The translations under genes and the position numbers were made by a program. A stretch of 64,000 nt of DNA from Rhizophlyctis rosea. Taxonomy: Eukaryota > Chytridiomycota > Chytridiomycetes > Rhizophlyctidales > Rhizophlyctidaceae. Location of the stretch: positions 70,834-134,833 of the forward strand of contig JADGJC010000072.1 of the NCBI GenBank assembly GCA_027596075.1, in the 5' to 3' direction. This document shows, piece after piece, positions 34,067 through 46,600 of the stretch. The first letter of the stretch is position 1. Every line of letters starts with the position of its first letter. The notes under the pieces are model-generated. The model worked only from the letters and a program-made list of their open reading frames with translations, had not been told where the DNA came from and made no database searches.

Positions 34067-35563
34067 ATGAAGGTCGCTACCATCTTGACGGCTTTTGCCG
34101 CTTTTACCGCCACAGCTGTCTCCGCCTCTCCGTACTCCAAAGTTAGCGCTCCTTCCACCAAACCACCCAAAGACTTCGTCTATCGTAAAGGCCAACAGTT
34201 GATGCTCAATGACAAGACTTTCTATCATGCCGGTTCCAACTGCTACTATCTCTTCTACGCTCCCAAGGAAGATGTGGATGCTTTATTTGCGGACGCGCAG
34301 GCTCTTGGGTTGAAGACCATTCGTCTATGGATGTTTGCGGAGTTGGGTCGCAATGGCGACCCTGTGACTGCGCCCACACAAGAAGGCTACGTGAGTATTC
34401 CGCATTGGCATGTTCTGTAGAGATAGACCCAGTTTTATTGATTGCCTCTGTCTCAGTGGGATCCCTACAACGAAAATTGGAAGCCAGTTTGGTTCCAGCG
34501 CTTCAACAACCAAACAAAGCAGATCGAATACAACGACGACAGCTCCACCGGTCTCGGTCGCATGGACTACGTCTTCTACTCTGCAGCAAAGCACAACGTC
34601 AAGATCGTGCCGGTCTTCACAAACAACTGGACCGCCTACGGTGGAATCGATTGGTACGTTCAAGTCTACTCCGAATCCGGAAAGTACCCCAACATCAAGT
34701 ACCACAACCAATTCTTCACGGAACCCGTCATCCGTCAAGCCTACAAGGACTATGTCAAACATGCCATGACCCGTGTCAACAAAATCACCGGCAAGCGCTA
34801 CGTTGACGACCCGGTCGTCTTCGGTTGGGAATTGGCAAACGAAGCCCGTTGCAACGGTTGGGGCTCCGCTTACTCCAACCCCCAAGACGGAGCCTGCTCT
34901 TCAAAGGACATCCTCAAATGGGCCGACGAGATGTCCACTTACATCAAATCCATTGACCCGCACCACTTGGTCCTCTTCGGCGACGAAGGTTTCTACAACC
35001 GCACTACCCGCCCCTACAACTACGTCTGGAGCAACATCTACGACGGCAGCTCCGGCTACGACACGGGAGACATCCTCGCCCTTCCCAACATCGATGTCGG
35101 CACCTTCCACGGCTACATGGACGCCTGGACCAACTCCGCCTATGCCTACCTCAACAACAACAACACCCCCGGTGCCGATCTCGACCCCTACTACAGCAAC
35201 AACACAGTCACCTGGATCTGGGACCACGCCGCCACACAGCAAAAGTACAACAAGCCCGTCATCTTTGAGGAGATGGGTGTCCCTAACGACGTCGGAGAGT
35301 CCGGTTACAGCCTTCCCACGGATGACCGCCGCGTCAAGGACACTCCAGTTTTCAATGCCGCTGTCCGGAAGAGTGGTATTGCCGCGTCTTGGTACTGGCA
35401 GTTGAACAGCAAGTGGAAGACCTCGCCCACCGGCTACTACAACGGCACCGACCCCTACTCCGTTTTTCGCCAAGACCCCAACATCGACATCATCATTACC
35501 GACCACGCCAAGCTGATGGAGCTCAAGAACTATCCCGACTCCTTCTGGCAAGGACTTCAATAG
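34067..35563 (+). CDS. Mannan endo-1,4-beta-mannosidase, GH5 subfamily 7-like
   Basis: A secreted endo-mannanase cutting the backbone of mannans and galactomannans. Exons are 34067-34390 and 34457-35563, joined in phase 0 (QEGY/WDPYN), about 476 residues. Residues 1-20 (MKVATILTAFAAFTATAVSA) are a signal peptide. The mature part starts DFVYRKGQQLMLNDKTFYHAGSN. Catalytic blocks are VFGWELANEARCNGWG (acid/base Glu in NEA) and KPVIFEEMGVPN (nucleophile Glu), with TFHGYMDAW between them. Unlike its neighbours it carries no CBM1. It lies between the GH28-CBM1 and GH10-like-CBM1 genes in the same orientation. Confidence 0.93.
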
Positions 35564-36191
35564 GTTAGAGTTTCTATAGCTGCATATAAACAGCCATCGA
35601 GTATCAGCCCAATAGATATGTAGATAGTGGAGTCTATGGAAACCCATCTATGCTAGAGACGGGCGGATTCTTGTTAGTTAAAAAGTGCATGCGCACAATT
35701 TTCATCAGATTGTATAGATGTAGGTTTACAATATATGAATGGCAGGTCCCTTTCTTTCTGATATACTTGGTGCATCACACAAACGATTCATGCTCTGCTC
35801 AACCTCTTACTACATCCCGCTCACCCCCTACCATTTTCGAAAACGAAGCACGACAAGTAAACAAACATTGTTGTTTACCCAGCTTGGAAGTTGGAACCAT
35901 CGGGCACGTGTATGTTGGAAAATGTGGTGTTCCGCGGGCGACACTGATGTCCGTGGCAGTGATACCCCATATGTTTACATGGAGGCAGCGACACCAGTTT
36001 CCATTTATAGACGGTGATCAGAGGGCGATCACTTTATTTCGCGAAACTTAACGATCTTTGGAACTGCGATGGCCGCTCATGTCCGGAGTAAAACTGGAAG
36101 ATATGTAAACACATCTCGCCTCTGTCATCTCAAGACTTCCCGGAATGTATCTCCAAAATCCATTCCAGTTTTCAATGCCAAACGGTATCAA
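35564..36191. other. Intergenic region, GH5 / GH10-like
   Basis: A 630-base spacer. An in-frame ATG at 36069 would add 41 residues before the signal peptide of the next gene; I treat that part as 5' leader. TTTATAG at about 36004 is a weak TATA candidate. Confidence 0.4.
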
Positions 36192-38396
36192 ATGAAGCTT
36201 ACAACAATAGTGCTGGCAACCTGCGTTGCCGCGGTACTTTCAGACGTGGTTCTGAAAGATCTGCCCGCAGCAAAAAGCAAATTCATCGATGCAGAAGCAC
36301 CTAGTAGTTACATCGGGGACCCGGTTTACGCCAACGTGCTGGCCGAGCAGCTCAATGGAACGACTCTCTTCGATGGGCTTGGATGGGCCGTGATTGAGCC
36401 TCAACAGGGGAACTTCAACTTTTCACAAGCAGATGCGATGGTGAACTTTGCGTTGGCGAGGAATCTGACCATTCGGGGACGTGCTTTGGTTCGTTTTCGT
36501 GTCATCACTTCTTGCCTGGCAAATCGATGGATTATTGGCCTTCATATCATGACTGATTTCAACGAAACGTTCTATCAGATATGGCATGACCAATTACCAG
36601 ATTGGGTCATCAACGGCAATTGGACCCGCGCTTCGCTGACACAAGTGATGGGGACCTACATCGTGACAGTCGTTCGTCACTATGCGAATCTAGTTAGGTA
36701 CTGGGACGTCATCAACTGGATGTTGAATGACGATGGGACATGGAGATCACACACACAATATGACATCATCGGTCCGGACTTTGTTGCCCTTGCCTTTCGT
36801 GCCGCTCGGGCTGGAGATTGGAATGCCAAGCTGTGGATGTGAGTTCCCTCAACAGTTCTCTTTACGGAGGGTTAGACGTCCGTGTAGGGATGGAATGACA
36901 AAACGCTGACGCAGTCTTGCCATTGCAGAAATGACTATAATATGGAGGCAACAGGACCCAAATCCACTGCTATGTACACATTAGTCAAGAATCTGAAGGC
37001 TGACGGAGTTCCCATCGATGGTATCGGTTCTGAAGCCCACCTCGTTGTGGGCGCCGTCCCTCCTTCCTTCGAAAGTACCCTACGAAACTTCACCTCTCTA
37101 CGCGTTGACGTGGCCCTTTCTGAAATCGACATTCGGGCGACAACCCCCATCAGCGATGCTGCAGCTCAACAGCAAATGTTGGATTTCGAACAAGTCATAG
37201 GGGCCTGCGTCAACATCACTCGTTGCGTGGGCATTAATTTGGCGACATTCACAGACCGATATTCATGGATCCCGTTTGCATTCCCCGGACAGGGCGATGC
37301 TTTGCCGTGGGATAGATATTACAACCGGAAACCAGCATATGACGGCGTTGTTCTGGCGTTAGGTGGGACACCCGATCCTCGTCCAAATCCGCCACCGACT
37401 GCCATTGCTCCTGGTGAAGTCCCCATCTACGTTGGTGTAGGCTTAGAGAGTGGGTGGCAAGACTGGAGCTGGAGCGCAACGGTAAATTACTACTACCCGA
37501 GTCCTCCAACATCTGTGATCGGGCCTTATGTTCTGAGAGCCACTATGTCGACGGAACAATTTGGTGCTTTCAGCTTGTATGGTGGTCCTGAGGTCTTTCA
37601 AAACAAGACCATCCTCTCATTCGATGTAGCTAGCGACGCTCCTCTGAACTTTGGGGTACGTCTCGAGTCAGTGGCGGAAGGAAACAGTTCGGCTATTGTA
37701 GGATTGGTAGATGCATGTTCCGATAACATCATGATGTTATCGCTTGTCAGTTGCATGCTTGACTTGACGGCGTACGGCAATCACACATGGGATCGCATTT
37801 CGTGGATGGCATCCGCAGACAGTAACATCAACATCTACCTCTCCAACGTATACCTTGCTGATGCCCCTGCTCCGTCGGCCACACTGTCCACAATCATAAC
37901 AACTGCAGCAACGACAAGCACGGCAGCACCCAACACCTCGTTGACCCTGGGGGCCACCTCCGCGGACGTTACATCCGTAGTCTCAACAACTACATTGAGC
38001 AGCACCTCCACGTTGATTACAGCTTCCGTTTCAGCATTCACCACATCTGTTATCTCCTCAAGTCTTTCGCCCTTTTCCTCTGAGATAGTCTCAAACACCC
38101 TTTTTCCCTCGATGACCTCAACAACGACCCTAACCGCCCCCATCATCACCTCCACAATAACCACAACCGCCATTTCCACCACAACAGCCACAACACACAC
38201 CACAACCATAACAGAACACATCACTCACATCATCACAACAACAGCAACACGTACGAAAACCGTCACGGCGACTGAAACTGTTATATGCCTCCCACGAAGG
38301 AGTAAGTGTGGGGGAAGGAATTGGGGCGGGCCGACGTGTTGTGAGAAGGGGAGCAAGTGTCAGTATGTTAATGCGGATTATTCCCAGTGTATTTGA
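36192..38396 (+). CDS. GH10 xylanase-like protein with CBM1, acid/base Glu missing
   Basis: A secreted protein of the GH10 xylanase fold. Exons are 36192-36488, 36579-36838 and 36929-38396, about 674 residues. MKLTTIVLATCVAAVLS is a signal peptide. GH10 landmarks are FDGLGWAVIEPQQGNF, IRGRALIWHDQLPDWV, NDYNMEATGPKS, GIGSEAHL, VALSEIDIR (nucleophile Glu) and DRYSWIPFAFPGQGDAL. The acid/base block, normally WDVVNEALNDDG, reads WDVINWMLNDDG, so the catalytic Glu is Trp; the usual HT of RGHTLVWH is also RA. Residues near 320-460 form an unrecognised W-rich beta domain (GWQDWSWSATVNYY). A long Thr/Ser linker ends in a CBM1 (SKCGGRNWGGPTCC). It may bind xylan without normal hydrolysis. Confidence 0.88.
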
Positions 38397-39108
38397 GGGG
38401 GTTGGGATTGGGCTGCGATGGAGGGGAAGTGAATATGGTGCGGAGTGACATCGTCGCTACTCCACTCCCTCCCATATACTGTGACTTTCCGGCTGATCTA
38501 GTGCCGGATGTATTATCAATTTCATATCCGGAATGATCGGGATGACTCTCCCCTGCGGTGTTGAGCGAGGGTCAAAGCTTTCCTGCTTCAGATGACGACA
38601 CATGGTCGAGATGAGCACTAATTCATCCAAATCTCTGCGAGGTCCACACCACTCACTGCGTTGTCCACAGAGGGAATGGAAAACAACTCGGAACAAATTC
38701 ACTTACACTTTCCCATTCACTGATGTCCATCATGAACGGTCAGAGCTCCTGACAGTGCTGTTTTGTTCATGTAACGAGATCAACCACAAGATGACTATTG
38801 TACTGGATATATTTGACATATATTCGCAAAATTCAAACAAAGAATATGCACATTTGGAAACGCCATGGATGCGTTGACAACAAATCAAGTCTTACTATGT
38901 AACTATGCACCAGCTGATAAATGCTACCTCAAGTCGTCTAAGCTACGTACTTACTGCTCTATAAAAGGAAGTTTCAGGATCGAGCTGTGGGAAATTGCGC
39001 ACACATGCATCGTCACTCACCAAAAACCACAATCCATCAGTGGGCACCGCCGACCCGGGCGTCAGCACGGGCACTGTGTGGGCAGCACCCGGCTGCTTCA
39101 TTAGCAAG
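38397..39108. other. Convergent intergenic region, GH10-like / bZIP
   Basis: About 0.7 kb between convergent genes. A minus-strand frame ending at 38943 (TSIAAGALHSLLMKQPG) follows an acceptor-like CTACAG and may be an alternative last exon of the bZIP gene; otherwise nothing is seen. Confidence 0.35.
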
Positions 39109-40199
39109 CTATGAAGAGCACCGGCCGCGATGGACGTCTGTAGACGGAAAGGCAACAACTAGGATCACGCAGCTCCGAGAAACAAGAAACCCACTGCCTC
39201 TCCAAATTAAACATGTTATCAGATACTTGCCGATGGTAATGTCGCTGCGGACGAAGGAGTGGTTGCAATTGTTGATGTGGGTTTTGCGATTGGCAGGTAT
39301 TGTGAAGATCCGGTGGTTGAAGGTAGAGCAATGTACGACGTTGTGATTGGTGGTGCGGGAGGTACCTGTGGGAAGAGATGGGGGGGGGGGGGGGGGGAAG
39401 AAAAAGGATCAACTTGCATAAGAGTATGAAAAGCGAAGAAATACTTGCCGATGATTGGGTTGATGATGGCATTGCAACGACATTGAGGAGCTGTTGCATG
39501 ACGGATTCTGCCAACTTGGTGTAGTCCGGTGCGCAAGGAGGTTCCTCCACGGCAAGGACATCAAGCAAGTCAGAGAAGTCAGAGGACTCGGATGAAGAGT
39601 AGGAAGAGGTGGGAGAGGATGGGATCATGGATGGGGAAGGGAATGGATCAAGGAGATCTTGGAATTCTGTGTCGGATAGAGGAGCGGCTTCGGACGAAGA
39701 GGACAATGGGGAAAGCAGTGAAGGCAGGTCATTTGGTGGAGGTGTTGGCTCGATCGGGGAAGGGCAGAAGGTAGGCAGGGACGGTTCCGTGGGAACAGTG
39801 GTGGATGATGTCTCGGGCCCATCAACAATGCGAATAAGAACAGAACGAAGGCGCTCAACCTCTTTGTGGAGATTGTCTGCCTCCTTTGTCTTCTCTTGGA
39901 CTTGTTGTTTGAGACTGTCAACAGTATCAGTCAACTCTTGCACCAGCTGCTCCAACTGGAGGTTTCGAGTTTCCAAGCAGTTGAAGTACTAAAGGACGAG
40001 ACGATACTAGTAAGCAAACAGCTGACAAACTTCAAAAGCAAACTATCGATTGTTCAAATCTTACCTCTGACTTCTTCGCCCGGAAGGCGGCCTGCGCAAC
40101 ACGGTTTCGGTCCTTCCTTTGCTCGTCAGTAAACAATCGGTGACGTCCCCTCTTCTTGCGAATCCCCTCAGACTGCCGAGCCAGTTCATTAATGTCCAT
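39109..40199 (-). CDS. bZIP transcription factor (AP-1/Yap-like basic region)
   Basis: A nuclear DNA-binding protein that dimerises through a leucine zipper. Exon 1 is 40199-40065: MDINELARQSEGIRKKRG, then the basic region DRNRVAQAAFRAKKSE, which follows the fungal NRxAQxAFR pattern. After an intron, exon 2 (39988-39445) starts YFNCLETRNLQLEQLVQEL and carries heptad leucines for about 45 residues, then an acidic Ser/Pro-rich segment (SSESSDFSDLLDVL) resembling an activation domain. The next intron, 39366-39444, contains an 18-base C tract. The frame and end of the last exon are uncertain: I chose the stop at 39109, but a further exon toward 38943 is possible. It is divergent from the permease gene 1 kb away. 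Confidence 0.75.
39380..39397. repeat. G18 homopolymer (C18 on the coding strand) in a bZIP intron
   Basis: Eighteen consecutive G on the plus strand lie inside intron 39366-39444 of the minus-strand bZIP gene. In the gene's direction it is a C tract about 13 bases before the CCACAG acceptor, the same placement as in the USP intron at 15719. Confidence 0.85.
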
Positions 40200-41212
40200 T
40201 TTCCAGTTGAAAAATTCAGAAAAAAAAATAACACAGGTGCAACACACGACGGTAAGTAACACGTAGACTACGACGGACAGGTGGACGATGTGGTTTGCGA
40301 AGTAAGGCGGGTGAGAACAGACACTTCGCGGTATTTATTCGTCTTTTACGTAAACGAAATTCAGACATGAGCGGTGGGGAGGGGGTTGGACCTGGGTTGA
40401 GCGATAGGAGTCAGTTCGGTCATGCGCGTGTGGGGCTGCTGAGATTAGCCCGGTGAAGCCCCGTCCGTTATTCGCCATTGCCTCTGATTGCATTTGATTA
40501 TGTAATCCCGCTTTGCACGCGAAGCGAGGGTGACTTCGTTATCGGTAACACAAAAGCGATTCCGGTGGACCCAAGACCCCGTATTGCAACATGCATGGAC
40601 AGAGTGGAGTGAGGGACGAGCACCTAGACGCGTCGATTATGTATTTTGTTGGGAGACGCTATGGGTACCGGGAATCCCGCATTGCAATCCTGGAGCGATA
40701 GGAGTTCTGATATTTCTGTTTACACCCTTGTTTACTTCACGCTCAAAGCCCGTTGCTGCCATGCGTTTTTACATAAAGAACGCAAAATGTTGACCTTGCC
40801 CAATTACCTGATACATGCAACCACGTTTCAATTGTGGCCTCCATCTTGACTCTTGATCACTCATCACCGAAGCCTGAGTTCGGCTCACGTAATGGAAAAC
40901 GCGTCCCTCAATACCACTCGGAAACATCAACTTTGACCAGAACCATTGACAATACCATCCATAGTGCTTCAGGTATGTTTTTCGAGGACATCTTCCGTAT
41001 ATCAAGCGAGCGCGTGAAAGACGCTCCTTCTGTTCATATCAACTCATCATACATCCATTGCTCTCTCCGACCTTCCACATGTTACTACCTTTACTAGTCA
41101 AGTCCTTCAGCGGCCTCAGAGTAGAAGCGCCGAACAATAGCGGTTCCAACAAGGTCAACCCAGTTCCCAACAATCCCGTATCCCCCCAACCCACACATCC
41201 TTCCCCGCAACG
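40200..41212. promoter_or_regulatory. Divergent region, bZIP / permease
   Basis: About 1 kb between divergent start codons. No gene is supportable. The permease leader is pyrimidine-rich (ATCCCCCCAACCCACACATCC) just before the ATG. Control of the permease by the adjacent bZIP factor is possible but not shown. Confidence 0.4.
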
Positions 41213-42953
41213 ATGCCAATCTCCGACGAAGAGCGGCTCGCCCAACTCGGCTACAAGCAAGAGCTTGTCCGGAGCATGTCCATGTTCTCCGTCTATGGCG
41301 CAACAACCGCAATCGTTAGCATGCCGGCTGCGGCATACCCATTGGTTTTCTTTTCGCTCTTGAACGGCGGACCAGCGGCTATGCTCATTACATGGCCCAT
41401 TGTGGCGATTTTGTCATTTTGTATTGGTGGAAGCATGGCTGAGATTGTTAGTGCGTATCCTACAAGTGGCGGTCTTTACTACGTAAGTTTACCCGCTCAA
41501 GTCTTACTTGAATGCGCATCGGAGCAAACCTTGACATGCCTTCGTTCTATGGCAGTGGGCTGCACAACTTGCGGGACCGCGTCTTGCTCCCGCCGCATCA
41601 TATTTCACGGGCTATTTCAACTTCTTGGGACAGATGGGTCTCACTGCAGCTGCATCTTTTGCTTGCGCACAGATGTTCGCCGCCATTCTTTATGTAGCAG
41701 AAGTCATCCCCGCCGACATCACCACCTCCCACATGACCTACAAACTCATCGTGGTCGGCACCAACGCCGTCATCCTCCTGTTCTGCGGCCTGCTCAACAC
41801 GGTCGGATCGAAGATGCTGGGACGGGTTGGAGCCTTCTCCAGCTTCATCAATGTCGGGGGTCTGCTCCTCACTTTGGGCATGGTTGTTGGCATGAACAAC
41901 AACCGTAGCTCCCTCAGCAATCTCTTCACCCTCTGGAACAACCAATCTCTCTTCTCCGACTCTTACTGCGGCGTTATCTCCATCCTCCTTGCCTGCTTCA
42001 CCTTCTCCGGCTACGACTCTGCTGCTCACCTAGCAGAAGAAACAAACGACCCATCCACAGCCGGTCCCTGGGCTCTCATGATGACCCAAATGACGGCCTT
42101 CCTCCTAGGCTGGGCAACACTTATGGCCATCGCCACCGCCGTTCCAACCGACATTGATGCTCTCAACCAACTCGCATCAGCCCCATCCTCAACTTCAACA
42201 ATCGTCGACATCTTCCTCACCGCAACAGGCTCCAAACCCGCCACAATCCTCCTAACCATCATTGCCATCATATCCGTCATGCTCTGCTCCATCATGCTTC
42301 TCGCCACAATGGGAAGAATGATGTACGCCTTCTCCCGAGATCATGCCATGCCCTTCTCCGGATTCATTCACCACCTCCATCCAACAAAGAAGATCCCCGT
42401 CCGCGCAGTGTGGATCGCCGTCACTTGCAACATCCTCATCTGCCTACCCGCCCTGGGCACACTCACAGCCTTCACCGCCATTGCGTCAATCGGAACAGTA
42501 GGTCTCTACATCTCCTACGCGATCCCCATCTTCTTCCGCGTCCTCCGCTCCGACAAGTTCCGCAAAGGACCCTGGCACCTCGGCCCACTCTCCACACCTC
42601 TCGCTATCATTGCTATTTTCTGAATCTGCATTGTTTCCGTTGTTCTCAACCTGCCTACATTCAACTTCATGTCAGAACAAGGAGGCGGGAAGTTTGATCC
42701 CAACACGTTCAATTGGGCGCCGGTGATGGTTGGGATTGTTTTTATATTTAGTGCCGCGTATTGGGTTTTGAGTGCAAGGAAGTGGTTTACAGGTCCGGCA
42801 TTGGATGTGGCGACGGTTGGGGTGGTGTTGGCGGAGAATGTGGAGGGTGGGTTGGTGCAGGAGATGAAGGTGAAGGAGTTTGAGGTTATGGTTTTGGGTG
42901 GTGGGAATGGGTATGGTGTTGGGGAGTCTGGGGAGATGCTTTTGAAGCATTAG
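41213..42953 (+). CDS. APC-family amino acid/GABA/choline permease with an in-frame TGA
   Basis: A plasma-membrane or vacuolar transporter of amino acids or amines (UGA4/HNM1-like group). Exon 1 is 41213-41482 (MPISDEERLAQLGYKQEL, then FSVYGATTAIVSMPAAA and SMAEIVSAYPTSGGLYY). Exon 2 starts at 41556 with WAAQLAGPRLAPAASYFTGY. Hydrophobic segments and the SGYDSAAHLAEET motif fit the family. The frame reaches TGA at 42621-42623 after LAIIAIF and continues in the same frame as ICIVSVVLNLPTFNF to TAG at 42951. A Trp (TGG) would fit the stop position in a transmembrane helix. So the gene has a nonsense change, a sequence error, or produces a truncated or read-through product. Confidence 0.82.
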
Positions 42954-43646
42954 ATGGGCCCTTGGATTTTTGTGAGATAGTATCATATATTGCTGTAAAT
43001 AGTTTGGGTATAGGGGCTTACGCTCCTTTTTGTATATATTGCAACAGAACGCTGATGTAGACCAGACCAGCGAAAAGGCAGGACCTCATTGATTTGCGTA
43101 GGAGGCCGCGGGACCTGCAGTTGCGAGGGGAACCTCTCTTCCATTGATTCAGATTATGTCGAAATTGGTAGCAAACACTTACGGGGTTGATCCGAGTGCT
43201 CTGTATCTGGGATGGCGTCTCCGATTGATCAATGTAAATCGGTCCATCGAAGTGTCGCTGATGTCGGGAGGTTTGTGTGCCAGAGTACACCAACTCACCT
43301 CTTCAGGTATGCTTTATACATGCGGAAGGAAGAAGAATGCGTCATACGCCCTAGTCGTATTGCCCAGCTTGCGATCCTTTCCCCATTGATGTAGTATCAG
43401 TCAAATGATCACACATGCGTAAGCCACATGATGGCGGGCCAGATGGGGTGTTGTTCTGGCATTTTGGAAAGACCGGGAACGGTGATAACAACCCATCCGA
43501 ATCAAATGTGCCAACACTACAACTTTAAAGAAGCAACAGAAACCGCAATTTTCTTGAGGTACATATTTTACAAAGAACATGCTGATCTTTGTGCTTTGAT
43601 GCAATTAGACAGCTCCATCTGCAAGAGCAAAATCTGCCAATCTCCA
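42954..43646. other. Convergent intergenic region, permease / ZNFX1-like
   Basis: About 0.7 kb between convergent genes; short frames on both strands have no motif. Confidence 0.4.
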
Positions 43647-46600
43647 TCACCCTCTCAGCAATCTTTCAAACCCTTCATCCCGTTGGTTGCCTGCCGCCAG
43701 CCTATACCCAACCCCTCCTACAGCCTGGCCGCATTCGGGACACCGACTTTCTTGAACAGCACCACCACAATTTCCAATGGTATACTGAAATGGGATGAAA
43801 GTATGAGTCACAATCATGCGGGAACATAATATTTCGAGTTCTTACCGTATGGCCGTTCGGACATGTGTACCAGTAACCTGAACCAACACTGTAAGATATG
43901 GAGCCAAAATGTTGGTTATCGTTGATGCAACCTACCTGATCCATGCAATTTCACTTTGCATCGCCCTAACAATCTCCATCTCATCCTTACTCACAGCTTG
44001 GTAGAAGTCAAACATACCAGCTCGCTGCACGCACTTGTCTTTCGCAGCACGGATTGTATCAATGGCAGCAGTGACGTCAAAGCTCCCTGGAGCGACCCGG
44101 TGAACGTGCGCAAGTATCTTCTCCACCTCATCTGCCACTTTCTCCGCGAGAGCCACCCTTTCCTCCCTATCAGCCAGATTGGGGACCTCAAACCCGACCA
44201 ACTTGAATCCCTTCACCTGCGAGGAATGATCTAAACAAAAGGACAGCCTACGACATTGGATTTGCCCCACAAGAAGATACATCTGTGCTTCCTTCCGACT
44301 CATGTTGCGCTCCCTGCAAGTCTCCGAAAGCCGCCGAGCCGGTCCCTCACACCCTTCCAGCACCGCCATTGCCGCCAATACCCAAGCACGCTTCGCAAGA
44401 CGACCTTCGTCAGAAGCATTGATGGCGGGAAGAACTTGTTCTCTCATCGCGTCAAAGAGCGCGAGGTCCAACTCTATCATTCCCGACGAGCTTTCGACCA
44501 AAAGATTCGCATCAGGTTTCGGGATTGCCATTGACACAAGATTACGCGGAGTCTTCCTCGTCTCCTCCGACTCATGCAAACTCAGCCCCATCACCCGGCC
44601 CACCAGATCTTCCTCTTGCATGTGGCGCTCAATAGATGCAACCGCCGCTTCATACACTTTCGTCGTTGGGGTCTTCTCGCAACCTTGCAGGATTTTGGAG
44701 TATTCGCGGTGGACGGTTTCGATAGGTCCGGTGAGCTTGACCCAACCGACTTGATCTTCATATGAGATGTTATGCTTGCGCAAAAGCGGTAGTTGATGGT
44801 GACGAAGCTGGTCTTTCTTCGCTTTCGGTTGCCCCTCCACGCCATAACCACTACCAAACCTGATTCCCTCAAAGCCCTTCGTCACCTTTTCCAGAGCCGA
44901 TCCGACACCCTTATCCGCCTCCCTCAACCGTTGGTGCCATTTTTGTATAAACTTCTTCGTGGTGACATCGAGGAGAGCTTTGCCTATCGGTCGACCGTAT
45001 CTCTTGACGTCCATGGCACGGATAGGAGTTCGGCAGTCGGGGCACGTGGGAACGGTGTGGTCCATTTCGGCAGGAAGTGGGATGCAATGGTCGTATGTAG
45101 TTGAGCCGGCGGCAATACCGTAGAAGCTGTCCATTCCCATCATGCCGTCCAAGGACTCGAAGGTAAACATGTGCCCACAAGCCAGAACGACGCAGGGTGT
45201 TTCATCGAGGTTGATGTCTTTGAAATCCGCCATCATGATGAAATCAACTCGTAAGGACTGGACATCCGCCGGACCACACTTCTGGCAATATTTGGACGGT
45301 GGGCACTTCTCGCCACAGACAGTAGGGCCTGGAGAAAACCGAAAACTCAATGTGCTTGAAATTTGAATATCAAGAACCTTGCACTTACACTGATGGCCGC
45401 ATTTCAACTGCTTTGTGCAGCGATGATTGCAAGGTAGGCGGATGCCTACTCGGATTGGTGAGCATGCTTCTTGAGTGAGGACGACATGGCTACTGATGAC
45501 ACTTACAAGGTGCACCACATGGAGCCATGCAATCCCCTTGATGAGGGCATTTCCATGTGCAACTTTCGCTACAAAGCGGGCACGGCTCCTTGCAATTCAG
45601 GCTGCAAGTCGAGTGATTGCATCTGATCAAGCAGTTCTGCGCGCACGGTGGGCAGACAGAGCCTAGGTGGCAGACGGAGTTGCATCTACGATCATAATCT
45701 TAGTTATTTGTCTTTTGATTCCAAAAACAGTACTGACTCCGTACCTGTGCCCGCAGAAGAGAGTTTTGTTGCAAACCTTCTGACACGGACCGGCGTGACC
45801 ATTATCCTGCTTCGCAGCTAGGTCTCGACATTTGAAGCAAAGACGCATGCATGGATGTCCACATTCCAGTTCGCCGCCGCAATCTGTCGTGCACCTCTGC
45901 TTTGCCGCATCATCACCGCAGTTCATTTGGACGCGATGCCCGCAACCAGGAAGCTGTTTCTCAACTTTGGTCTGACAGACAATACTCTCCGAATGCTGGG
46001 CAACAACGCATCGCGGTTTACGGAGGAGATGACCGCAGGGCAGGGTAACACCGTTCACGATCGTTTCGCAGCGCCCGCAATCTTCACCACAAATGCGCGG
46101 ACATGTGTGGCCACAAGGTTGATGCAAGCGTGGGCAGTCTTTCTGGCACAGAATGGCCAAATGTTCAGGATCGTCGGAGTGACAGCTGTACGGACTATTT
46201 GAAAAGGCATATGAGCAATCCGGAAGCGTCATAATCATTGCGATGTAGTTTCCACTCACCATTGGTGGCCGCATCGTTGGAGCTTGTACCTACATGGCCG
46301 TAGGCAACCCCCATGTGGTGAAAACTGCTCAAACATCTCCGGCGTTTGAATCTCAATCTGTTTCTGATGATTTTGACAAACAACCGGAAATCCACCGCCG
46401 ACCGCCTCCCGACCTCGCAAAATGCCAATAACATCGCTCCACATGTCTGATTTCGCCTCCATCAGATCAGCGTTGCCGAGTATATACAACCCATGCTGAG
46501 CGCGTGATAGCATGACGTTTGTGCGGTTAGGTGATTTCACGAAACCGATGTAGCCGCTGGTGGCGTTGGCGGACAAGGAGGAGCGATTCCGGACCAACGA

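Noticed and set aside
34773..35647. Long frames on both strands over the mannanase gene
   Set aside because: Shadows of the GH5 coding frame, which has clear catalytic motifs.
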